The notes under the pieces: model-generated
The model's input: the letters and a program-made list of their open reading frames with translations, nothing else
Told to the model about the DNA's origin: nothing
Databases searched by the model: none
Source of the DNA: Struthio camelus
Taxonomy: Eukaryota; Chordata; Aves; Struthioniformes; Struthionidae
Assembly: GCF_040807025.1 (NCBI RefSeq)
Contig: NC_090942.1
Coordinates: 201,740,747 to 201,804,746 of the forward strand
Reading direction: 5' to 3'
Length of the DNA stretch: 64,000 nt
Position numbers and translations under genes: made by a program
In this document: positions 1-12,243 of the stretch, piece by piece
How the letters are laid out: each line of letters begins with the position of its first letter
Position numbering within the stretch: position 1 is the first letter of the stretch

Positions 1-3000
1 TTCATTGAAGCTGAAATTGCAACATCAGGTGATCCCAGGAGTGGGGGATTTAAGCAGAGGAGACGAGGATCTCGAGCACTGGCTACACCACGAATAGCTC
101 GAGGAGCGAGCGCATGAGCGTGCAGTAAGGGGTTAGCGCGGGCTCCTGGGCCCTGCTGGCTGGTGGCCACCGGCTCGTAGCAGATCAGCACGGGCTCTTG
201 CCCGCTGCAGGCGGGCACGTGTGGGCCGGGCAGGCCTCCAGCCCAGCTGCGGGGCGAGCAGCCTCGGTGCCCGCCAGGAAGGGGCTCCCTGGCACTCTCG
301 TTTAACGGTTTCACACTAAATCCACGTGAATTTGGAGAGGTGAGAGGGGCAGCTCATGTGCCAAAGCAAACATGGACATGTGGAGGCACCTGCCCGGCAG
401 AGCTAATCATGTTAACATGCAAGATTTGCACAAAGAAAACAAACTGTTTTTCTGCAGATTTGCCTTCAAAAGTGGCATTGCGTTTCAACGGCAGAGAGAT
501 TTGTGTCTTTAAATAAGTTTATAACTACATCTTGTCTCATAAAGGGCCAGATCTTGAAGTCTTCATTTGCTTTTCACGCCGTCTGGCCTCTCATTGAAGT
601 CAGCAGGAGTTCAGTTGGAGCAAAGCCTGATTAGGGACCAAAGCAAACTTTACTTTGGAAACCCATGTCACTTTATTGCTAAAATGCCCAGCTAATAGAC
701 AGCAAGCAAAGCCGTGCAGCACGCTCGCTTTGTGACAATAGATTTCCTGTTTCAGAGGGTTTTTCTGTCTCAGAATTGCCAGAAAGCTCCCTTTGAGAGT
801 AGCTTTTTGGTTGGTTTTGGGCTTTGTTTTTTAATCAGTTGGTGGCTGGGGTGGGAAGATTATTTGATACTGAAGAACAATGCAGCTTCCAGTGTTTATG
901 CACTTTACAAGGAGCTGAAGGGCCTGTCTGGGGTGCTACTGAGAAGTGTCTGCATCACTGAAGTAGCAGGAAGAATTTCTTCAAATTATTCAGAGATTTG
1001 GGAGGCTGTGTCTTCTATTAAAAAAAAAGAAAGTAAAATGACTACTGAACTATTTTTTCTGTATAGTTGCAAAATGACAAGGGAGCAGTGCTGTGCTTTT
1101 GCGCAAGAATTTTTCAGCATGCTTTTTTACTGTTTTCAGATGCGCCGATGGTAGCTAGCCACCTCTTTTTATCTCCAATTTGTAAAAATCAGTGCTTTCT
1201 TTCAGTATACCTAAAGGAGCCGTTCCCCAGGGTCTCTCCACTGTCTTCCTTCAGCAAAGAGAGACACCCTGGTGGAGGTTCTCTTTCATTTAAGTGCTTT
1301 TCCCCGCATCTAAGTCACTCCGTTGCCTTAGTAAAGCGCGCATGACTAGGTTTCTCCCTTCGAGCAAGCTATCTTGTTTATCTTTGCCTCAGTTGTATTT
1401 GGGTAAATGCAGACACCCAGCTCATTCCTGTAGCTGCGGGATCCCGTTGGCAGTGAGGCGGCTGACGCAGGTACTCACGGGGACTTGCCCCCTCAGTAAG
1501 ACCCTTGTGATGAGGAAGAGGAGAACGGGGGAGACCGGATTCAGGCTTGCAGCTGTGTGCCGTAGCTGAGTGCTGCAGACCTCTCGGCTTCGTGCGGGCA
1601 AAGGCAGAAATGGTGAAACAGACTTAATTTTTCTCTTAACAAACCCATGAATGAACTGAGGACCTGATCTCATCATCGCTGAGAAAGAGGCGAGCTTTCT
1701 TCATTAGCATCAAGAGGAAAAAGCCTTGGGCTCGTTATATTTCAAAGCACTTTGTCTCTTTATTGATGCATTTCAAATTACATCCCCTTGAATAGGGAGA
1801 CCGTGCCAGTAAGGCCCCTTCACATCAGCAGGTACAATGAATCTTATCTGAAACAAACTCAGTCCTGAGTTTTCAACTGGTTCAACTACGTTGGAGATGT
1901 GCAGCCAAATTCTAGTTTCATGACTGTGTTGACTTCAGTGTTATTTACTCAGGATACGTGTGACTGATCTGAATCTGGCCCATCCAGTGCAGCTGAGCGT
2001 AAGAATGAAGTTGAAGAGGGGAGAGGTGTATTTTGATTTTGAGGTTTCAAGGTCTTTTTATCAATTTTTCCAGATGTTCTTCACACCATTTCTGGGAAGG
2101 AAAGGCGAGATTTCTCCACCAGCATACACAACAAAGTGACTGGCATATTTACGATTTTTCCTTGCAGCTTTTCTAGTAAAAAGATATTAGACTCCTTTTA
2201 CTAGCAAAAGGCACATAAAATGATATCAGTGCTTTTTTTTTTTTTGTTAAATTCTTTGATTCCATATGGTAAGTGTTCATGTATGGTAGGTGGAAAATGA
2301 TTAATTTTGTTTTATTTTATGGTTGTCCCGTTCTCTCTCCCTCCTGTCCCTTGTCAGTAAAGAATCACAACGTTATTTTCTCATTTTAATATGTACTCTT
2401 AATTTCCGGTATTTCTAACGCCTACGTGTGAGGCACTTAAAACAGCTAGGTTTGATTCTGCTCGGAGCAGAGCCGTGGGGAGGCAGTGGGAAGGAGCAGA
2501 GGGCAGAGAGGATTTCAGGCGCGGGCTGGGGTGACGAAGCAGGGAGTTAGCGTGCTCCGACGGGCGCTGTGGACCCGAGTCCCCAGCTGCCAGCGCGTGC
2601 CAATTGGAGCTGACTTGGAGCTGACGTGCCCCTTCTCCAGGGCAATTAATCATTTTGTGGCCTGATTGTGCCTATCGCACAGCCTTGGGGGAGAGGGATC
2701 CAGTGCACAAAGCAGGTTAAAACCTAGTGACCTGGAGAAGGATTTAGAGCTGTGATCAAATCTGCTAGCAGAGTCAAAGTTGACAGAGGTACAGTATCAG
2801 CACAAAAGCCAAAATGAAGCTGTAAATTGAAAGGAAAGATTAGGGGGGGAAAAGGGAGCATAACAAGATGAGAGTTAAAACTGATTAAGGGGCCAATCTC
2901 TCTGCCTAATCCTAAGTTACTGGGTTGGGCACCAGGGATCTCCACGGGGGAGAGAAGAAGAAATGTTCCCTCCAGGCTGCACAGCAGGAGCCGTGCTCCG

Positions 3001-6000
3001 TAACAGCTATCCCCGCATAATGGCTTCAGCAGTCGCTCTCTGGCCTCAGCTCCTCGCCTGCGGAGGGGCAGGACATTCCCTCCTCCAACCTAACCTAAGA
3101 GTTGTAGGGTGAGGGCAAGAAAATAAGAAGTCATACTAAATATTTTGTGATTATCTACTAAATATTTGATACTTAAATACTTAAAAGCTTAAAAGCAATT
3201 TTTTTTTTCTTTTTTGGGGGGGAGGGGGGAGTGGGTGGGAATCAAGGAAATGTTCTGGGCTTCACTCAAAATTGTGTCCAGACACTTTCAAAATTCATCA
3301 GTCTTTATTGTTGCCTTGAGTCCTCATTTGGTTTTTTTCCTTTTTTTTAAAGAAAAGGAAGAAAAAAAGAAGGTAAAAGATTTTTTAGAGTTTTTAAATA
3401 CAGAAGTCTTTAAGTTCAGTTAACATATGTAAATGGACTTTATCCAAACTTCCTAATTTAAAGCAAAAAATCACCTTTGTGTAGAGACCAAGTATGGAAA
3501 ACTTCAACCTCTAAGGTGACTATTTCTTAAAAAATATGAGTGAGTAAGAAAAGAATGTTATAACTGCAACTGTATTGCCACCTTATCTGTAGAGGATATG
3601 ACCAAGCACCCACTAGAGTAAGTGCAAAGTGAAACACTTAAGGAAGAGAAGTAAACAGCACTGATACCAAAGTGAGGTAGTTGAAAAGCAGCAAGTCACT
3701 CTTATCCTTTTCTGCTTTTCAGAGGTTTCAGTTGAGACAATTCCCACATTTTGGAGAGGCCTGAGGCAAAACTGGGCAGCTTCAGCTCTGTGTTAAGTTA
3801 GTTGGCTTGGGACAGCTGACAACGATGTCTCTGCCCCCCATCATGAAATACCCAAATACATGCCTAATGTTTACGGTGCGTACGAATGGCGTACGAATGG
3901 AAGGCACTCTTAAGTAGAAAGACATCTCATTTATTGTTTTCTTAGGCTCATTGCTTTACAGAGAGGCAGGTGATGTTCAGTGTCTGTTTTTTCTAGTGGC
4001 ACTTTAAAAATAGGTGCTTGGTGTTACCCTCTTCTGTGGAAGTAGTCTTAGAAAGAAGTCTAGGAATAACACGCAGAAGTGCAGGCTAGAATGGATTGTC
4101 CAAGTGATCTTTTTAGGAACCAAAGGAGGAATTTGGCTTTTTTACCTTAAGACATCATTAGTGAGGAAGAAAAAGAAGAGAAGTCGAGCTTGCATGTTGG
4201 AAAAGCTTTGTCCTGCTTTTAGCCGTACAGTTTTGAGGACCAACTTGAAAAGGATTTTGTGGGTTTAGAATGGAGGATTTGGTCCCAGAGCTCAGCATAC
4301 AATGTAGCTGTTGCACAAAGGACTGACTGAAGGTCAGGAAGTGCCTTGGCCTCCTTTTAATGTTGCACAGTGCCTGAGGCTCAAGGTGATTTGGTGGCAC
4401 GGGCAGACTGTGTACCCCTGGTGTGGGACCAACTGCATACTGGCTGTGGGGTCTCTTTCACAGCAGGGCCCTCTGGCCTGCGGTCCTGCCTTCAAACATA
4501 TGAGAATAGGAATGCCACATGTAATGGGAAAAGGAAATTTGTACTTTGAACTAGCATGCTACCCGGTGAAATCACAAGCTCTAACAACAGTGCATCTCTT
4601 AAGGCATTGGGCAGCGTATCTTTAGGACCATTGAAGGCTATGGGTCCACTTGTAGCCACAGCGCTGGCTTAAATATTTCCCAGTCCATTGCCTACTAACG
4701 GTGGTCATGTGGTCCCACCTCTGCCCCATCCTCCCAACTGGATCAGCTCAACAGTTTGTGGGTCCACCTGATGAATGAGCTCAGGGAAGCAGGACGGCAT
4801 GGTGACCGTCATCAGGTTCTCGGATTCATCCACCACATGCACCCATAAACAGTCATTGCAAGGATGGCTGTCAGGGGCAGGAATCGCTCAAAACATCTGC
4901 CACCACAAAGAATGTCGATGGCGCTGCCACCGATGTTGTATAATGCTCTTAACCTTTTGCCATGCAAGCAGGATAAAGGCCTGCTGGAGCTGGCAGCGAG
5001 GAGAGCTAGGTCCCGAACATCGTGGGCCCAGGGAGCTCACCGCTACGGGGCTGCCGTAAGGGTGCTCCAAATTGGTCTTGCAAGGCTGCACACCAGACAC
5101 GTTCGATGTTCAATAGAGAAACCTTTGGCAAGAGCTTGTCAGATACAGCTAAAAGAGAGGAGAAATGTTTCTTAAATAGCTGCTTTCTGTCTAGGGTAAG
5201 GCTGTTTTTCCTCTGCAGCAGTGATGTACTGGGAAGCAGGTGAAGGAGAGTTGCTCCAGTGGCAATACTGGTGATGTTATACCTTGGCAGGGTATGGTGC
5301 CTCCAGCTTCCCGCAAAAAGTAACTGTTACTGTGCCCCTAGGAAGGATTTGGTACTCCCCAGCAGAGCATAGCTCTCTTGGTGCAGGAGTGGTCTGTAAT
5401 CGGTGACTTCTTGCACCTTGGAGCCTGTGAGTATCACAGGCCACACTTCCAGCTTCACGTCCCCATGGTCTGTGCTTGGTAACCTGCAGTGTTGCAGCCG
5501 CAGTCTGAACTTTGTTGATGGTTTGCTGAATATTTACAGGAAAATAGAGAAGGGGCTTGAAACTGGATGTTTCTTTACTTCAGCTGCATCTCGAGTGATT
5601 AAGGAGTATGTGCGTAGACGCTGACTCCGCAAAGAAAATGCTGATTTTTTGTTTTACTGTTTAGATGCTTCAGACACTTCCTTGTGAAATGCTCTCCTTT
5701 GATTACATTGCAGCTTCATTATCAGTAATGTCTGTTTGCCTTTTAAATTAAAAAGACCTCCTACCCTGATTGACCTCATAGTAAAACATTCCTGCAATCC
5801 GATGCTAGATAACTAAAAATAACATCTCCCCTTTATGGACAAAAACAGAGAAACCAGCAGACGGCTGTAGCTTTGACTATTCTGTGGGAGGGTGATTCGT
5901 TACTGCAGTGTCTCCAAAGCCCAGAGGATGAGGTGTATTTGCTTACTCAGCCAGTAAGAGCGAAACTTGCACATGAACAGGCCTTTCCTCCAAAGCCCTG

Positions 6001-9000
6001 GCTTGTGCTGGGTACTTCAGCACATGCAGTTTTGCTGAATCCTCAGCATTCGCGTGACTCGCACCTGAGATTATTTGTGGGCTTGTTTAGTTTTGAGTTC
6101 CTGGTCTGCAAGAATGTTATTTTTCCGTTCTCCTTATGCCAAGTCTGCCTCAGTTGTCATCTCTTTGCCCACTGCATAGCTCCGTTTTAACAGCTCCCTT
6201 ATGCGAAGTCAAGAAACGCGCTCGAGTCTAAGCCAAAAGAAAACAAGTTAAATCAAGGGCTGTGCTGGAGAAGTGCGTCAGGCAGCAGGGAGGATGGAGT
6301 GGAGGGGAGACGAGTAGGTCTCCTCCGGGCCGTTGTAAAAGTGTGGCCGCAGACTCTGCCTGCACTCCCTTACCCGCTCTGGGTCTGCCAGAGCAACGCC
6401 TGGCGCTTGTGTTTAAACAGCGTTGCCGCGCGCGAGAGGTGAGAGAGAGAGCTAGAGCTAGTGAGAACTGAACGAATCCTCAGAAATAATTGGTGTGTTC
6501 CTGCAGCCAGGGAGGCATCCGCGAGTCCTCTGTGCCAGGTCACACTTATGTAAAATTCATCATGCCTGAACCTCTGATTGACCTTTGGAGGAAACTTAAT
6601 GGAGGTTGAAAACCAAGAGATGGAAATGAAAGTCAACAATCTGCTTGTAAATGGTTTGGCAATTATGACTGATCAAAGCTGGAAAACCTGTTTCTGCTTC
6701 AGACCTTCTGTCTTCCTCTTAATGTTTTGTGCTGATGTAACTTTCAGGGACAGAAATGTGTCAACAGAGAAACAGTAAGCTTTTGTGTAAGTTGTTGTTT
6801 GGGAAGTATGGAGGAAAACCGTTACTGGGTTTTAATTCTAAATTGAAAGAGAAGAGTATCCTCTTCTCCCTCAAAATCTAATCCGAAGCCAAAGATTACA
6901 GCTACGGAAACTTCCTGATCTTTTAACTTCTGTTTAGCCGCATCAGATGTTTTGCAACAATTATTTCTCGTCTTCCTCACTGCCCTGGCTTTCTCCTAGC
7001 GCACCAGCAGCGAGGGCCAAGGCGTCGCTTACAAAAGCAGACGAATGCAGGCCAGACAGGGCATCTCAGACAACAAAGCGTTTAATGGGAAAGTGGAAAG
7101 AAAGATGCTAAATAAGGGTGTATTTACCACTCCATTTGCAAGTGTGTATGGATTTGGGGAGGTGGGGGGGGGGGTGCCATGGAGTAAAAGGCCGAATTTC
7201 AGCCTGAGCTTCAGAGTTTTCTATTTTAAACCGTAGCTGTGCAGTGATTTAGCTGTTGCTAATGCAGCAACAGTGGCATAGAAGAGAAGAAATTGTGCCA
7301 CTGCACTTGCAGGCAGTAGGGCAAAGGGATTCATAGTTATCCAAATGACAGGAAAAACAGCTGCGTGTTTCCTTGTCCTCTGGGCTTACCCTCTAATGTA
7401 GTAGTACTGGGTCTCTTGCGCTGAACAGCCTTGCCGCTGCTACGTATTCACTGTGTGGGCTTATGGTGGAGGGGCAGCAGCTGGGATACACACTTCTGAA
7501 TTTTACTTGTGGAATTTTTAGTAGCTCTAGTTAGGCTTCACTTACAAATAGCATAATTCTTCCTTCAAGGAAGTAGAAAGGCAGGAAACGAAAGCAAATC
7601 ATTTCATGTGTGTGTATCTGATTGAATTTTGAATAATCCTGAAGGGCAGCAGGCTAAAAACAACAGCAACAAAGTATCTTTGCCCACTATGTGTGCCTAT
7701 GTTCTGCATCTCAACTAATGAATCGTAACAAAATATGAACTCGTTTCACAAGAGTTAGTTCTTGTGCAAGAAGGGGGACATTGAGGTTTTTTTTTTTTTT
7801 TGTTTAACTGAGCAGTGCATGCATTTTCTCAGGGAAGACCCTGTTTTAAGAGAGACACCTGCATCCACTTCAACCTTCCCTCCTTTGTGAGCCCTGCTTT
7901 TGCCACCAGCCAATTAGTGAACTCAGGAGGACGTTCTGGGTCAAGCTATACCAAGTTCTGCAAATCCTCATTAACGCTAATTAGTGCTCAGTAGGTTAAT
8001 TGGTGGTGAAGCTCATCTTTTTTTAATTACTTGAGCAAATGAGCCAGTGGGACCTTGTGGTCAGCTTTGAATTATTCTGTTTGTTTTGATGCTCCTCATT
8101 TGATTGTGTAAAGCCAGATGTTTGTTGCCTAGATTTAAGGACTGTTTGCTATTATGAGGAGTGAGAAGAAGGGAATGTGAAAAAATAAAATTGGGGTCTC
8201 TGTTGATACCTTGGAGCAATTCAGATACAAAGTGGAAGAGTCGTTTCCATTATGCAATGGAAAATATTGTTACGAACTAGTATGTTGCCTTTAGTTTACT
8301 CTTTAGTTTGTCATCCGCTTAATGAATTAGTGTCATGTTGTTAGCACAGATTTCCAGACAGACTGGAATCATCTTGACCCTCTTGGGAAGCTGTTGCCGA
8401 GGTATTCTTTGCACGAGGTATTCTTCCCCCACCCCGGTGTTAGATGACTTGAGTAATGACTTCTTTTATCACTTTTTCATAATAACCCTTTGTTTGTTTT
8501 TTTTTTTCCAGATTTTTTTTCTGAGCTACTATTTGTTTGGTTTAACTCAAAGCATTTTGTCTGTCCTTTGTCCTTCATGTAATCACGGATAGATGATGTG
8601 TCTCCCTTACTCGTTCTGAAGTTACTAACCAACCAGCTTAAGCCTATTTCACTGTCACTTTCTGGGTCACTGAATCCTGTAAGGATGTCTGGTTTTGTCA
8701 TTTCCTCACTTTGACATCATCATCTAGGTCCTGAGTATAAGCACAACTATATCCAGGATTCAGAGTACGTTCTCATGATTTTTTTTTTAATTTTTATTTT
8801 TTGGCTTGATGCATTTTAACAGACCCATCCATAGATCCGGCTTTGGCAAGACTTTGTGTAGGAGGGTTTAGACACTGGCACTGAGTGGCTGGAAAGCAGA
8901 ATTAGCATTGACAATCATGGCTAATACTCAGGACTGATTTACATGCAACGTTTCTGTGGGCAAGGCCTAACCTTGCTCGTAGGAGTCGGAGTTCACTGTT

Positions 9001-12000
9001 AGTTTTGCACCATAGCGTGAGGGAGACTGATGAGATGTCTGTACTTTGTTCTGTTATCTGTTGGTAACAGAAGAAAGCCTCTCCTGCAAGCAGGGAATCT
9101 GTTGATATCAGTGCAAACATGAGGGTCTTGTTAAGAAATCCACTTAACCTGACTTTCCTTTCAGGGTTGTACTGGGAGATTAATTTCTGTTAAAAATCAA
9201 ATGCCTATCCATTTCAGAAGAGCTGTGTTGCATTCACCTCTGTGTATTAAGGGTTTGTTTTTTACTACTTGACTGGTCTTGACTCTCAGTCTATTTAATC
9301 TTCACTTGTATTTAAACAACAATTGCTTTCATTCTGCCATGAGCTTTTCTTTCTCTGCACAGATGAGATCCAATATAATTTCCCAAATGGGAAACTCAGA
9401 TATGAGTTCAGTTATGAAATTGTTCTTTATAATTAGCAATATCAAAGATTATGTAGCTGTGGCTTCCTTGGAGCAGCACTCTTGTCAGTCATGTTCAAAA
9501 GTCCCTTGATAGCACACTTTCCTCCACACATCGCAAATAAAAGTTTAAACAGCCTAACTATTAGCGGCCTGTAGCAGATAACATCTTGCATTTTATCTGT
9601 TGCTATATGATAGGCGGGCAGTTAGAGAATTTGTTCCTCATGTCTTTTGCTGCCTCGGCTAATAGCATTCTCAATATCAGAATTTTGTGGAAAATGTTGC
9701 ATATTTGTCCCTTAGAAATAACTTTCTTGATTAGTTTAAGGTTTTTTTTTTTTTAAAGTCTATCCAGGCTGCCTTCTGGTTCTCCTCCTACTGAGATGGT
9801 AGTGACCCAGCCTGCATGTTCTCCTTTACATGAGCAAGCGTTCCCTAAACCCACAACCCTTTACTTTTTCTCTCCTGCTGTAATGATAGTATGCCTTTGG
9901 AATATTTTGTTCTTTTCACTTCTTTCATTCACAGGATACTAGTAGCTTCAGACAGTGTTTGGCTACTCTTACCAGTCTTCCAAGTTCTCAGAAGTCCTCT
10001 ACAATCAGCGTGAGGTTGCACAACACAGTATCAGTGTGTTGTGCACACGCTGGTACTGATAGAGACTGCCAACTCTGTAAGCTTGTTCGAACTTGGAGAA
10101 ATCTCGTGTCTCACTTTGTGTGTGCCATCCTCCTGTCCACTGATCCTATGTAGTGCGCTATTTCTACTCTCCTACCTCTTTTGCACTGTTGGAGCTTTTA
10201 TTGTATGTGCGCTTGGTTATCTTACAACCAGCCAGTCTTTCTTACCAGCTGGATCTTACGAGCTTCAGAAGCTCCCATGCTGAAACTCTGCTTTTAGTGG
10301 AGACTTCTAGTCCTTTCTTCATTGAATGCGTGTGGATTTAATGATATAAGAGCTCTTAGATTTTCTGATGCTCTTAGTTTTTCTGTAGTTTTACTTCCAA
10401 ATCTGTCATCAACTTGTGTTTTATATCGAGGAATGTGTAAAACACCGATGTGACTGCAGGCAGAAAAAAGAACCTGGCATATCAGTTACAAGTGTAATTC
10501 TGCTGTCCCAAGGAAAGGAGAGGAAAAAAACAGTGTCTGGAAATGCTGATAGTTATAAGGGGTTTAACAGAGGGTGAATGGGCTCTGCAGTTTCCTGGTT
10601 CAGGTGGCTAGACTGGAGACCATAGGGAGAAAATAGAAGGATTCCTCCCTTGCTTTCTTGGACATCTCCTTAGGCACTGAACAGAGGACTTTGAGTCTGG
10701 ATATTAACCTAATGGAATGTTAAGTGAAATGTAAGCCCACATAGATGCTATAGACATCTTGGAGATTCTTGTAGTTACTTTCTTGTTTGAAGTTAGCAAA
10801 CTGCTTCAGTGAAAGGGAGTTGCCAGTTTAAAGCTGTTGTGAGCTTGTTGACAGCAGCAGCTGTGCTTACTGGGATTTCCATTTCATACACCAAATATAT
10901 GTGAACTTGTAAGCTAACCCAAGGAAGATATCAATGTTCATATTTGAGACGTGTATCCACATTTGCAGCATAACCAGTGGAATTACTGCTTGTGAATAAA
11001 GATGTGAAAGAACGAGCAGACTGAAAATTGAAATGGCTGGTGCGAACATGGTGCAAATGGGATCAAAAAATGGGAAAGAGCCATATAAGCAAACAGATCT
11101 GTTCTATTCATGGTCCCCATCCCAGTATTAGGAACAAGTGTGAGACTCAGAAAAGAGGAAAGAGAGAAACACCCAATCCCACAGTAACTTTCAACTAAAA
11201 TAGAGTATAATATGTATTTCATAATATTCTGATATTTAACAGCTATTTGAGACCTCAGTTCAACAACATTTGGACATCTTTGTTAGACTTACATGCCTAG
11301 TTAAGCGCTTTGAAACTGGATCTTAGACATCATTTGCCTATTTTGGGCATAAAGTTCTCAAAGTGAGTGGTGTGGTGTGTTTTGCTTTTTTTTTTTTTTT
11401 AAATAGGAATCAGTGTAGGTAGTAGCTGTAATGATTTATACATGTATATTAAATCTAGTCAGTTTTGTCTCTTTGAACTGATTGACAAGAATATCATATT
11501 TTTCACTTTGTTTTTACTTTCACTTTCTGTAAATTCAATAATAATTTTTCAGGCCTTCAAAATGAAGTAAACAAACCAAAGGGAGTTTTAATTAAAAACT
11601 GGGTAGAAAGTGGGTTTTTTTTTTTTCAGTATAGGTGGAAATGAGAGTGTTCTTTAGAAGACAAAATTAGTGATTTGTGCCACTTTCGGTTATTTTGGGT
11701 CATTTTGCAGGTGTGATAGAAGCCTTTTACCATGTGCTAAGCTACAGCACATTGCTCCCTCTCTCTAAGGCATTTTGTGGGTGTCATGGTTTGTGTGTAT
11801 AATAGTAAAAATAGATCTTCTTTTATATGCTCTATATCACTTGAGATGTCATATTTGGTACAAATCATATGAAAGGCCTATAGACATCACCATCAGGATG
11901 ATGGTGATATCAGGGGTAGATCAACTAAATGTATACTTAGACAAAATGGCCTTAAAAAGGAGGGTTTTTCGTTATTATAGAGTGCTCTTGATAGCATGCA

Positions 12001-12151
12001 GCTTAAAGAAAGATGAGATTCTTTTTTATGCTACAGCCATTGTAACAAATGCTAACAAAGCCGAAGCTGCCAAGTACTTTAAATATAGTTGACTTTTATC
12101 TTGAAATTATCTGCCTACTCACTGATATACATATTTCTTTTCCTCCCTCAG
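1..12151 (+). other. ATP8A2: ATP8A2 intron (non-coding, left part of window)
   Basis: No exon was recognised in these 12 kb. I looked for the exon that should precede 12152, which in relatives encodes a tail segment ending near RDSNGKR, and found no match. Open frames are short and lack recognisable domains. Contents seen: poly-T tracts (around 2226-2245, 7783-7801, 11385-11400), a purine/G run at 3215-3233, an exact 11-bp tandem duplication at 3879-3900, a coding-like block at about 4660-5110, and a homeodomain-site-rich block at about 7900-8040. The intron may extend far beyond the left edge, since ATP8A2 is very long in other vertebrates. Confidence 0.8.
7910..8030. promoter_or_regulatory. 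Candidate enhancer with clustered homeodomain sites
   Basis: Four homeodomain-type cores occur in about 120 bp: CCAATTAG (7910), the palindrome CTAATTAG (7977-7984), TTAATTGG (7996-8003) and TTTAATTAC (8022-8030). An octamer-like TGCAAAT sits at 7959-7965. This pattern is common in developmental enhancers. Conservation cannot be tested here. Confidence 0.25.
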
Positions 12152-12243
12152 CGTGAACGAACGTGATCATTTGTTAAAAAGGCTTGGTAGGAAAACTCCT
12201 CCAAGCCTTTTCCGAGCTCATTCTGTCCAGCAAAGTGTATCAC
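12152..12243 (+). CDS. ATP8A2: ATP8A2 penultimate coding exon
   Basis: The exon is 92 nt. It is preceded by a pyrimidine-rich acceptor ending in CAG at 12149-12151 and followed by a strong GTAAGT donor at 12244. One base completes a codon begun in the exon to the left, then 30 codons follow ([16 protein letters not shown] is the recognisable core), and the last base starts the His codon finished in the next exon. The preceding exon, expected to encode the segment just after the last membrane helix, was not found in 1-12151. Confidence 0.93.
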
